34,677 nt of DNA from Gammaproteobacteria bacterium (GTDB taxonomy: Bacteria > Pseudomonadota > Gammaproteobacteria > Xanthomonadales > SZUA-5): the NCBI GenBank assembly GCA_030430155.1, contig JAUIFV010000034.1, positions 1 through 34,677 on the forward strand, read 5' to 3'. Below are positions 13,996 through 22,700 of this stretch, one piece after another. The first letter of the stretch is position 1, and every line of letters starts with the position of its first letter. Made by a program: the position numbers and the translations under genes. Below the pieces are notes generated by a model that saw only the letters and a program-made list of their open reading frames with translations, ran no database searches and was not told the DNA's origin.

Positions 13996-14469
13996 ATGAA
14001 AGCAGGTTGGATGGTCGCTCTAAGCGTGGGAGTGCCGTTGCTCGTATTGGCTCCGGTACTTGCATTTTCGATCTACATTGGATTGTACAGTCCTGATATA
14101 AAGGTTCTGGAGTGGGATAAGGTTGTTGCGACAGGTCGGAGTCAGGTCCTGGAGATAGTGCAGCCCCACGAGGGTGAAACTTTCAAGTATTTTTACAGCA
14201 TCGGACTGCTGTCGTTTAAAGAAGACGGCAATTTGATTACTGATAAGCGGATTGTCAGCTATTGGGAGGTCGACGGTGAGTTGTATTTGAATGAGTCCGC
14301 ATATCCTGACATTGTGGGTTATACCGTTACCCCAGCCAAGACCTGGATAGATGATACCGTTGTCGTTGTGAACCATGCGGATGCCGACTACGATTTTGAA
14401 CTGTATCTTTCGGCCGAGGATGGGATGGATAAAGTGGCAATATCTTATATCAAGAGCCAAATCCAATAG
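13996..14469 (+). CDS. Hypothetical protein with N-terminal membrane anchor
   Basis: A 157-residue protein. One N-terminal membrane helix (WMVALSVGVPLLVLAPVLAFSIYIGLY) is followed by a soluble, probably periplasmic domain rich in Asp, Val and Tyr (HEGETFKYFYSIGLLSF, ITDKRIVSYWEVDGELY, DTVVVVNHADADYDFELYL). AT-rich. No family recognised. It probably forms a unit with the lipoprotein just upstream. Confidence 0.6.
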   Translation: MKAGWMVALSVGVPLLVLAPVLAFSIYIGLYSPDIKVLEWDKVVATGRSQVLEIVQPHEGETFKYFYSIGLLSFKEDGNLITDKRIVSYWEVDGELYLNESAYPDIVGYTVTPAKTWIDDTVVVVNHADADYDFELYLSAEDGMDKVAISYIKSQIQ

Positions 14470-14578
14470 CTAAGCGAGGGATGTACCAATGGAAGCTAGC
14501 GGGTCGATAGCTTCGCGTAGCTTAGGCTTGAGACGATGTCGACAGGGTGATGAGCTGGGGTAGCGGCGTGTGGCAATC

Positions 14579-15622
14579 ATGACTCTGCAAGAGCTCCTCG
14601 GAATAGAGTTCCCGATTATTCAGGCCCCGATGGCGGGGGTTCAGGGCGGCGCGCTTGCTGTTGCTGTTTCCAACGCCGGTGGGCTGGGGTCGCTTCCTTG
14701 CGCCATGCTCGATGCGGAGTCCTTGCGCGAGGAACTGCAGACGATTGCTGGGTTGACATCCGCTCCGATCAATTTGAACTTCTTCTGCCATGCGCAGCCG
14801 GAACCGTGCAGGGAGTGGGAATTGCGTTGGCGGCGGTTGCTGTCGCCATATTTTGCCGAGTACGGGATTGATCCCGGGCCGCCGCCCAGCGCTGCGGGTC
14901 GACGCCCTTTCAGCGTCGAAATGGCTGACCAGTTGGAGGAGTTCAGGCCTGCCGTGATCAGCTTTCATTTCGGCCTGCCCTCAGCGGAACTGCTGGCGCG
15001 CGTGCGAGGCTGGGGGGCGAAGGTCCTCTCGACGGCAACGACCGTGGAAGAGGCACGCTGGCTGGAAGCCCATGGGGCCGACGCCGTTATTGCGCAGGGC
15101 TTGGAGGCCGGCGGGCATCGCGGCCACTTCCTTGCCGATGATCTCAGCGCGCAGATGGGCACTTTTGCGCTGTTGCCTGAGATCGCTCGGGCGGTAAGGA
15201 TTCCAGTGATTGCGGCCGGTGGCATTGCCGACGCACAGGGCGTCGCGGCGGCGATGGCGTTGGGAGCGGCTGGCGTGCAAATCGGTACCGCCTACCTGTT
15301 GTGCGACGAAGCCACCACCAGCGCTGTGCACCGTGCCGCGCTGAAGAGCGACGCCGCCAACGCTACCGCCCTGACCAACTTGTATTCGGGTCGACCAGCA
15401 CGTGGCATTGTCAATCGGCTGATGCGTGAGTTGGGTCCCATCCACGAATCGGTGCCCAGTTTTCCCTTGGCGGCTGCAGCCATCGCGGCGTTGCGCAGCA
15501 AGGCCGAGAGCCTGGGGAGCGGCGACTTCTCGCCACTGTGGGCCGGACAGAACGTGAGCGGGTGCAAGGAAGTCTCGGCAGCTCAGTTGACCCGTGAGTT
15601 GGCTTGCGCTTGCAAGCTGTGA
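14579..15622 (+). CDS. Nitronate monooxygenase family flavoprotein
   Basis: A 347-residue FMN-dependent TIM-barrel enzyme of the nitronate monooxygenase (2-nitropropane dioxygenase) family, which oxidises nitronates or related compounds. Visible family motifs are IQAPMAGVQGG near the N-terminus (FMN and active-site loop), HFGLPS, VLSTATTVEEARWLEAHGADAVIAQGLEAGGHRG and VIAAGGIADAQGVAAAMALGAAGVQIGTAYLLCDE, the phosphate-binding part. Length is normal. An in-frame GTG at 14570 would add three residues; I prefer ATG 14579 because family members start MTLxELLG. It appears to stand alone. Confidence 0.9.
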   Translation: MTLQELLGIEFPIIQAPMAGVQGGALAVAVSNAGGLGSLPCAMLDAESLREELQTIAGLTSAPINLNFFCHAQPEPCREWELRWRRLLSPYFAEYGIDPGPPPSAAGRRPFSVEMADQLEEFRPAVISFHFGLPSAELLARVRGWGAKVLSTATTVEEARWLEAHGADAVIAQGLEAGGHRGHFLADDLSAQMGTFALLPEIARAVRIPVIAAGGIADAQGVAAAMALGAAGVQIGTAYLLCDEATTSAVHRAALKSDAANATALTNLYSGRPARGIVNRLMRELGPIHESVPSFPLAAAAIAALRSKAESLGSGDFSPLWAGQNVSGCKEVSAAQLTRELACACKL

Positions 15623-15889
15623 TGGACGGCTGGCCTTGAGCAACAGGCAGGCGCTGAAGGTCGAGCGGCACGTTCCCGATGACGGGAGCCGATTGTTCCT
15701 CTTTCCTGATCTTCACGAGTGTGTCACGTTGTGCGGAGGCTAAACGAGCGCGGGTTCCGCATGGGCTCTCGGTAACGATTCGGAGGCGAGGTCTACGGCG
15801 TCTCCAGTGGCACTGGGGACGCTGTGATCGTTGCTCAGTGACCCGCGGTGGCGGCTGGTGCGTTTAAGGACTTGAAGGTGACTGAGCCA

Positions 15890-16159
15890 ATGCAGAATCC
15901 GGGGTCCTCTCAGGTCAGCGGTATGCCGCAGGATGGTGTCTCGCGCATCGGTGCATTGGCATGGCGGAGCGTTGAGTTTGCCATGTGGACGATTGTGGTC
16001 GCCGCGCTTAGCGCAGACAACTTATGGGTTGTCGGGGCGCTGTTGATACTGGCTCTGGCTGCGCTTGCGGTCGGAATGCTGGAGGTTAGAAAAAGCGAAC
16101 CCGGGAGGTGCTCGCAGTGCGGACGATCATTTGGCGCTACGGCGGCCGAAAACTATTGA
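15890..16159 (+). CDS. Small membrane protein with CxxC ending
   Basis: An 89-residue protein with two closely spaced hydrophobic segments (FAMWTIVVAALSA; LWVVGALLILALAALAVGML) and a C-terminal CSQCGRSFG that looks like half a zinc ribbon. The frame extends upstream to a GTG at 15848 but ATG 15890 is the more natural start. No family is recognised and the ribosome binding site is weak, so confidence is limited. Confidence 0.4.
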   Translation: MQNPGSSQVSGMPQDGVSRIGALAWRSVEFAMWTIVVAALSADNLWVVGALLILALAALAVGMLEVRKSEPGRCSQCGRSFGATAAENY

Positions 16160-16271
16160 TGATCTGGTCAGGTGGCATGCTCGGGGCATTTACGATAGCC
16201 GGGCAGACGTCTGGCTAGCGCTTTTCGTCCAATAATTATCTTGTCAAATACAAAGGTTCAGAGATCAATTC

Positions 16272-16865
16272 ATGGAAAGCAATCCCTACGCAGCACCGCA
16301 AGCCCACTTGGAAACGCCTCTGGAACAGCAGTCCACGTTCTATGTCGTGGGAATTGCCAAGTTTTCAATATTGTTTATCGCGACGTTCGGGCTTTACGTG
16401 ATTTACTGGTTTTATGCCAACTGGAAGGGCTATAAGGAACATACCAAAGAGAACCTCTGGCCTATTGCCAGGGGGATCTTCAGCATATTTTTTGCTCATT
16501 CACTCTTTGCCAAGGTCCAGGACAAGATCGACGCAGAAAATCGCGATTACAAGTGGTCGCCCGGTGCTCTGGCGACGGCGTATGTGATCTTTGCTGTTGC
16601 GAGCAACGTGCTGGATCGCATGTCTATGCGGGAGGTGTGGTCGCCGTTTTCTGATGTGCTTAGCATAGTCATGGTCATACCGCTGTTCTTCACGGTGCTC
16701 GCCGCGCAGAAGGCTGTGAATTTCGCCGAGGGAGACGTTGCAGGAACGGCAAACAGCACTTTGACCTGGGCCAACTATATTTGGGTAGCGATCGGAGTGC
16801 TTTGGTGGCTATTGGTCGGATTCGGACTGCTGATCATCACCGGATTGATTGCTGTGGATGCGTAG
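16272..16865 (+). CDS. Polytopic membrane protein, DUF4234-like
   Basis: A 197-residue membrane protein that starts MESNPYAAPQA, a common N-terminal tag of this protein type. About five hydrophobic segments are visible, the first being FSILFIATFGLYVIYWFYANWKGYK, which carries the G-L-Y-x-x-Y-W-x-Y-x-N-W signature of DUF4234-like proteins. The others include PGALATAYVIFAVASNVL and YIWVAIGVLWWLLVGFGLLIITGL. The function of the family is unknown. The gene is moderately AT-rich and stands alone just before the MITE-like repeats. Confidence 0.65.
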   Translation: MESNPYAAPQAHLETPLEQQSTFYVVGIAKFSILFIATFGLYVIYWFYANWKGYKEHTKENLWPIARGIFSIFFAHSLFAKVQDKIDAENRDYKWSPGALATAYVIFAVASNVLDRMSMREVWSPFSDVLSIVMVIPLFFTVLAAQKAVNFAEGDVAGTANSTLTWANYIWVAIGVLWWLLVGFGLLIITGLIAVDA

Positions 16866-16962
16866 GCTGTTATCTGGCGAATGGGAGTAGCGAGTTGAGC
16901 TGGACAATTCCAGGTATGGAGGTCTATTCCGTGACAGGTCACTACTGGTTTTCGGGAGCTTC

Positions 16963-17128
16963 CTAGTGTGGTGTCCCCAAATTAGGTTGAACTTAGTTCA
17001 GATGGATTTTGGTCTGAGACTAGGCGCGAGGAGCAAGGCATAGCTTTGCCTATGGCTGCGACGAGCAACGACGTATCAGGGCAAAAGACGCTGAAATGAG
17101 TCAAGGTAATTTGGGGACGCCACACTAG
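16963..17128. mobile_element. MITE-like element 1 (166 bp)
   Basis: Terminal inverted repeats of 22 bp with one mismatch: 16963-16984 begins CTAGTGTGGTGTCCCC and 17107-17128 is its complement. There is no coding capacity. Both ends include CTAG, which would fit a duplicated or preferred CTAG target. The right CTAG (17125-17128) is also the left end of the next element. The parental insertion sequence family is not identified; a CTAG-type target would be compatible with IS5-like elements (inference). Confidence 0.8.
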
Positions 17129-17279
17129 GGACTCCCTGAATAATGCACGTGGCCGCGACGGCACCTCCATGTCTAAGCAAGGTTGGGTTCGCCAGTAAGG
17201 CAGGCGTCGAAGCTCATAGCCTGCGCTTACGGGCAAGACGTCCAACGCAGCTCGCGTGCATTATTCAGGGAGTCCCTAG
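17125..17279. mobile_element. MITE-like element 2 (155 bp)
   Basis: Perfect 25-bp terminal inverted repeats at 17125-17149 and 17255-17279, beginning CTAGGGACTCCCTGAA, flank 105 bp with no gene. It shares its left CTAG with element 1, so one probably inserted into the target site of the other. A solitary, same-orientation end (AGGGACTCCCTGAA) lies at 17481-17494. Confidence 0.85.
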
Positions 17280-17482
17280 CCCTGAGCTGGAGCGTTTCAA
17301 GGCGTACCAAGAGGGGTCTGTTGGACGTGGCGGCAGGAAAGGCGTCTGCCAGTACCCGGCTTACCGCTTTCGAGGGGGCGCTGGTGCTGCTGGGAGTGCT
17401 CGGTGGTGCGGCGCTGTTTTTCCTGTCGTTTGACGTCGAAGCGATGCGCGAGGCAGCAACTGCGTATCGATCGTCTCGATAG
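17280..17482 (+). pseudogene. Remnant or small membrane ORF beside the MITE
   Basis: The open frame running out of the MITE encodes SRRTKRGLLDVAAGKASA, one hydrophobic helix (FEGALVLLGVLGGAALFFLSF) and a short tail ending YRSSR at 17482. The upstream half of the frame lies within the repeat and is not protein-like. It may be the C-terminal end of a membrane protein gene interrupted by the insertion, or a small protein lacking its native start. Low confidence. Confidence 0.3.
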
Positions 17483-17587
17483 GGACTCCCTGAACGATGT
17501 CCAGTTTCACCTGCATCACCACAATCAACGACTCGGTCCATCTGAGTCAGTTCCAGTGTGCAGATCCGGGAGCGGCCGCGACGGCTC
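17481..17587. repeat. Solitary MITE-2 end and degenerate internal match
   Basis: AGGGACTCCCTGAA (17481-17494) repeats the left end of MITE 2. The string GGCCGCGACGGC, present just inside MITE 2 (17151-17162), recurs at 17574-17585. This suggests a decayed or internally altered third copy lacking a right end. Confidence 0.5.
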
Positions 17588-18538
17588 CTAGCCAAGAGCG
17601 CGCTGGACGAAGGATGCGTCCAGCGCCTGCACGGAGTCATCGGCCATTTGCAGCAGCCGCTGCGCCGCTTTGGGCGTGGCGATGTCGATGCCCAAACCGT
17701 GGTCGCCCCAGGCGCTGTCGATGCGCAGATAGCGATCGCCGAGGCGGTCTTCGAGCATGGCGTGAATGTGCTGCTGCTGGACTGACACTGTGGTCAGGAT
17801 CAGACGGCCATCGGAGAGCCAGCCGACGGCGCCGTCATCGGCCTCGATGGCCTCGGCAGGGCGATAGTTCTCCGTCGCGGTGCCGATGGAGAGCATCTCG
17901 ATGCGTTCGGCCTTGATCTTGAGGAAGTGTTCTGCCTCGTGCAGAGCCACCTGATCCGGGGCGACCGCGAAAATACCGCCGTCGGCGTATAGGTGGTCAC
18001 CAATAGACACCGACGGGAAGTAGGCCGGCGCCGCTGAGGTGGCCATGGCCACATCAACCACTCGCACCGCTTCGTCGCCCCCCGACTCCGGCCCATGCGG
18101 GGTCTTGAACACCTTGGTTTGACTGAGGCTGACGTTGACCGCCGGGACCACTACTGCGTGCTTGGCGTCGGCCAGGGTGCGCTCGCCGAGCAGCTCTTCC
18201 AAGGCGGCGCGCAGCGCAACTCCGTCGTATTTCGGGCCCAGCACCGACCGGGCCAGATCCAGCAGCCGGCCCAGATCGTTGCTGGGCAGATGGCGGGCCG
18301 AGAAGATTCGTTCACCGTGGCTGCGGAACAGCTCGACGATCGTCTGCGCAGGGATCTCGAATGCCAGTGCGACGGCCAGGATGCCGCCCACCGAGGTGCC
18401 TGCGATCAGATCGAAACGACGCGCGATGGGTTCGTCGCACTGCTGTTCCAATTCAGCCAGTACGCCGGCCGTGTACAGACCCAGATAGCCGCCGCCGGCA
18501 AGAGAGAGGATTCGATAGGGTTTGGACTTGGCAGCCAT
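17588..18538 (-). CDS. Patatin-like phospholipase
   Basis: A 316-residue patatin-family lipid acyl hydrolase. The oxyanion motif GGGYLG (15-20), nucleophile motif GTSVGG (47-52, Ser49) and catalytic Asp in DGG (186-188) are all present, so an active Ser-Asp dyad enzyme is expected. The GGGYLG form lacks the usual Arg/Lys of GGGxRG. I recall similar forms among defence-type patatins (CapV-like), but no cyclic-nucleotide synthase gene lies nearby, so a CBASS role is unsupported here. It has no signal peptide, so it is cytosolic and would act on inner-membrane phospholipids. It is divergent from an ADP-ribosylglycohydrolase gene, with 86 bp between the starts. Confidence 0.88.
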   Translation of the reverse strand: MAAKSKPYRILSLAGGGYLGLYTAGVLAELEQQCDEPIARRFDLIAGTSVGGILAVALAFEIPAQTIVELFRSHGERIFSARHLPSNDLGRLLDLARSVLGPKYDGVALRAALEELLGERTLADAKHAVVVPAVNVSLSQTKVFKTPHGPESGGDEAVRVVDVAMATSAAPAYFPSVSIGDHLYADGGIFAVAPDQVALHEAEHFLKIKAERIEMLSIGTATENYRPAEAIEADDGAVGWLSDGRLILTTVSVQQQHIHAMLEDRLGDRYLRIDSAWGDHGLGIDIATPKAAQRLLQMADDSVQALDASFVQRALG

Positions 18539-18624
18539 CTACGGATTCCTCAGTTGGTGGGGCCATCTTAGCCTCGTCTGCGGTGGCGCATTGAACTTGA
18601 GGCCGTGATTGCCGTCCACTGCAT

Positions 18625-19668
18625 ATGGACCAACATCGAATCGCCGGAGCGCTGCTCGGAGCCGCGCTCGGAGACGCGCTGGGCTTGCCCTATGAAGGCC
18701 TGAGCGCCACTCGAGGGCGTAGATTGCTGGGGCCGGCGGATCGCTTTCGCTTTCTTCCTGGTTGCGGCATGGTTTCCGACGATACCGAGCATAGCTGTCT
18801 GGTGCTGTTGGCGCTGCTCGAATCCGGCGGCGATCCGGTGCGCTTCGGACAGCAATTGGCTTGGGGTCTGCGCTGGTGGCTGCTCGGTCTGCCAGCCGGG
18901 ATCGGCTGGGCGACGCTGCGCGCTATCGTGCGGCTTTGGTTGGGATTCCGAGTCGATCGCAGTGGGGTGAGGTCGGCAGGCAACGGCCCGGCGATGCGCT
19001 GCGCCGTGCTGGGCGCCGCTGTCCCCGATCGTCAGCGCCTGATCGAGTTGGTGCGCCAAGCGACGTTCATCACCCACCGCGACCCGCGCGCTTTGGTCGG
19101 CGCGTTGGCGGTGGCCTTTGCCGCTGGGCAATCCGCTCAGAACCAGTGCGATGGGGCGCGGCTGCTGGAGGACTTGCAGCAGGCCCTGCCAGCGCCGTTC
19201 GGAGAGCAGATGATGACGGCGCTGCAGGGCGCGGTGCGCAGCCATCAGGAAAGTCAGAGCGTGGACACCTTTCTCCTTGAGAATGGGCATTCAGCCGGGG
19301 TCAGCGGGTTTGTGGTCGACACGGTCGCCGTTGCGATACGGATCTGGCTCGCTCACCCCGCCGATTTCGAAGCGGCGGTGACCACCGCGGTGCACTGCGG
19401 TGGCGACACCGACACGCTGGCGGCGATTGTCGGCGGCATCGTCGGTGCCCGCTGTGGAGATTCCGGCCTGCCGCAGCACTGGCTGCGATCGCTTTGGGAG
19501 TGGCCACGTTCGGTGCAGTGGATGCGCGGTTTGGCTGGGCGGGTTGCCGACGGCGGCGCCAGCTCAACACCGATCCGCTATGGGCATGGGTTCAGCTGGC
19601 TGCGCAACGCGGTTTTTCTCTGCGTGGTGATCGGGCACGTGCTGCGGCGGCCCTTGCCGCCGTACTAA
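18625..19668 (+). CDS. ADP-ribosylglycohydrolase family protein
   Basis: A 347-residue member of the ADP-ribosylglycohydrolase (DraG/ARH) family, which removes ADP-ribose from proteins or related substrates using two divalent metals. The first metal motif is GCGMVSDDTEHS (SDDTE at 51-55). The second is HCGGDTDTLAAIVGGIVGA near residues 257-275. N-terminal GALLGAALGDALGLPYEG is also diagnostic. Length is somewhat above the core domain; the extra C-terminal part ends in a hydrophobic helix (AVFLCVVIGHVL), possibly a membrane tail. It shares a short intergenic region with the divergent patatin gene. The substrate is unknown. Confidence 0.9.
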   Translation: MDQHRIAGALLGAALGDALGLPYEGLSATRGRRLLGPADRFRFLPGCGMVSDDTEHSCLVLLALLESGGDPVRFGQQLAWGLRWWLLGLPAGIGWATLRAIVRLWLGFRVDRSGVRSAGNGPAMRCAVLGAAVPDRQRLIELVRQATFITHRDPRALVGALAVAFAAGQSAQNQCDGARLLEDLQQALPAPFGEQMMTALQGAVRSHQESQSVDTFLLENGHSAGVSGFVVDTVAVAIRIWLAHPADFEAAVTTAVHCGGDTDTLAAIVGGIVGARCGDSGLPQHWLRSLWEWPRSVQWMRGLAGRVADGGASSTPIRYGHGFSWLRNAVFLCVVIGHVLRRPLPPY

Positions 19669-19704
19669 TGCCGACTCGCCTTCGGGCATGCAACGCCTCG
19701 TGCG

Positions 19705-22700
19705 CTACTTCTTAGAATCGGTGCCCTTTGCCTTTGCCTTGGGCCGAGACACATCGCCGCCAGGCTCCAGCCTGTCCACCAGCCCATCCAGTTCGGTGCG
19801 CACGTGGCGGATGTGTTCCCAGATGCTCTGGTCCAGACGCAGCTTGTGGTGGATGGCCGAGACCAGCGGGACCAGGGTGTCCTGATAGCTCTTGGCCAGC
19901 TGCTGCAGGGTTTCGCCGATGACAGCGGGGGTCTCGACCGTCGGGGCAGGGCGCTCGGCAAGCTGGCCCAGCGCGCTGAGTTGATTCAGTGCAGCCAGCG
20001 CCTGACTGACCTCGCGACCAGTGCCGCTTTGCTTCTCCAGCTGCCCGGCGATGTCGGCAAGCAGGCCGGAGAGGCGGGTGATGCCGTCGGCGTACTTGCC
20101 GCCCTGCTTGAGCACCCGGCGGTATTCATCGCACAGCGATTCCCAGCGCGCCTTCTCGTCATCGTTGGGCTGCCCGGCGAGGTGGGCCAGCTTGAGCAAA
20201 TTCTCCTCGGCGCGAGCGCCCAGGGTCTGCGCCTCGCCGCGATAGTGGTCGCGGATCAGCGCGTCGATTTCGGCAGGGGTCATCAGCGGACTGAGCTGGG
20301 CGGCCAGCTTGACCATGTTGCGGTAGCTGCCCTGCAGCTTGAAGGGCGGCTCGGTGCGATAGCTGTCGTCCTGTGCAGCGCTGCCCACGTAGGCGCCGTT
20401 GACCCGCATCAGCAGATCGCGAACCGTGCCTAGCCGGCGCAGCAGCTCGCCCACCTCCACCGCGCTGGGCACGCTGCTGGGCAGCGCCTCGTCCTCGCCG
20501 GCGGCGATGCGCAGGGCGGTGCGGATGTCGTCTCGTGAGCGCTCGGCCAGTGGCTGGGTCAGTGGATGCGCGGTAAGTGCGTTCTCCAGGTAGGAATCGG
20601 CGAACAGTTTCTCGCGGCCGGAGAGCACGTCGCCCAGATTGTAGGTGTCGGCGCGGTTGGCCAGCATGTCCGGAATCTGGAAGCGTTCGCCCTGTTCGGT
20701 GTACGGGTTGCCGGCCATGACGATGCAGAAGCGCTTGCCGCGCAGGTCGATGGACTGCGCCTGGCCGTTGACCACAGCGTCAATGCGCCGGGTGCCGTCG
20801 GCCAGGGAGATGAACTTCTGCATGAACTCCGGCGACAGATGCTGGATATCGTCCAGATAGAGCATCACGTTGCGGCCCATGGCCAGGCCCAGATTGAGCT
20901 TCTCCAACTCCTCCCGCGCGGCCCGATGCGGCGCCTGCGCCGGATCGAGACCAACCACCTCGTGGCCCAGGGTGGGGCCGTTGACGCGGACGAAGATCAT
21001 CCCCAGCCGGTCGGCCAGATACTCCATCAGGGTGGTTTTGCCGTAGCCGGGCGGGGAGATCAGCAGCAGCATGCCGGAGCGGTCCGAGCGTTTGTCGCCG
21101 ACGGTGCCGATCTGTTTGGCCAGGTTGTTGCCGATCAGCGGCAGGTAGACCTCGTCGATCAGTCGGTTGCGCACAAACCCGGCCATCGGCTTGGGTTGGA
21201 ACTGGCCCAGCTGCAGATCACGCGACAGCGCTGCGACGCGCCGCTGGCGCTGCTGGGCGAAGGCGCTGAAGGCTGGCTTGGTCACGCCGCGGAAATCGGC
21301 AAGCCGACGCAGGAATTCGGGCAGACTGACCCGCAGCTCGCCGTTGCTGATACGCGGGTGCTCGCCGCGCAGCTTGTTGAGCACGGCGCTGAGCTCGACG
21401 TTGACGCGCTCCCGGGGCGCGTCGAAGAGCAGGCTGGCGGCGGCTTCGGCGATCAAACTGGGGCGATCGGATTCGGCGGTGCCTGCCGCTGAGGCGGCGC
21501 ACCAGGCTTTGGCCAGGGCCCAGCGTTCGGCCAGGGGTAGGGCGTTGTCCTGCAGGCAGGCCAGCAGTTCTCTGGGCAGGCTGGCTGTGGTGGTTTCGGC
21601 CAGATCGGCCGCCGCGGCTGCAAGCGGGAACTGTGCAGGGTCGGCGCCCAGGGTTTCGATCAGATGCTCGGCTGCCTGCTGCTGCAGTGCCGGGCTGGCC
21701 TCAATGCCCAATTCGGTGGCGATCTGGTCCATTGCCTGCAGCCAGCTGGCAGGCAGCGGCGCGGATCGATCGGAACGGCCGCTCAGCCAGCGCAGGGCCG
21801 CAGCCTGGTGCACCAGCGTGCCGCGCTCGACTTCCCGTCTGCCTGCATACAACGCCTGGGCAAGAATGCGGGCGTCGCTGGGGCAGGCCAGCGCACCGGC
21901 CTGTTCGGCCTGTGCGGTCAGCGCCGCGAGAATGGCGGCGCCATCGGCGTCGTGGACGCCGCGCTGGTAGTCCTCGGCAGGACGGCCCTGGGCAAACTCG
22001 GCGACCAACTTGGCCAGATCCTCCGGTTCGCCGCGCAGGGCCTCGTTCAGATCGGCATCGCCGGCCTTCCAGCGCTCAAACAGCTCGGCAGCCAAGTACT
22101 CGCCGCGGTAGACCGATTCGTTCTCGCTGACCAGCGTCTGCGCCCAGACCGAGCGGTACTGCTCGGCTTCCGGCCACTGCAGCGGTTGGCGGTAGTCGGT
22201 GCCGGCCAGCTGGATTGCCAGACCATCGTCGTCATGCAGCAGAACCAGTTCCAGGGTGCGCTTCTCGATGCTGAAACGGTGATTGCCCAAAGCCAGGGCG
22301 TTGCCGCTGCTGCCCAGATCGGCGCGATCGCGGGCGTCGCGCAGGCCGGCTTCCTTCAGCGCCTGCAAACGCGCGGCGGCCTCGTCGGCGGACACCGCGT
22401 CGCCCAGTTCGCGCAGCTGTTCGATCTGGCTGCGGGCACGGTCGACCAGGGTGTCGGAGGCGAAGAAGGCATGGATCTCCTCGCCGTCGCTGAGTCGCCC
22501 GACCCGGCGCGGAATGCCTTCCAGAATGCGCGTGATCGCCGCTTTCAGCGTGGCGCTGCGTTTCTCGCGCTGCGCGGCCAGTTGCTCGCGGCGCGCGGTG
22601 AAGGCTTCCAATGCCGCCTCGCGACGATTGACCAGTTCTTCGGCAAAGCGCGGCTGGGCAGCAAAACGGCCCTCCAGCTCTTCCAGCTGGCTGAGCGCCT

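Noticed and set aside
17588-18538. CBASS operon based on a CapV-like patatin
   Set aside because: No CD-NTase, Cap2/Cap3 or other CBASS gene is present; only the patatin motif resembles it.
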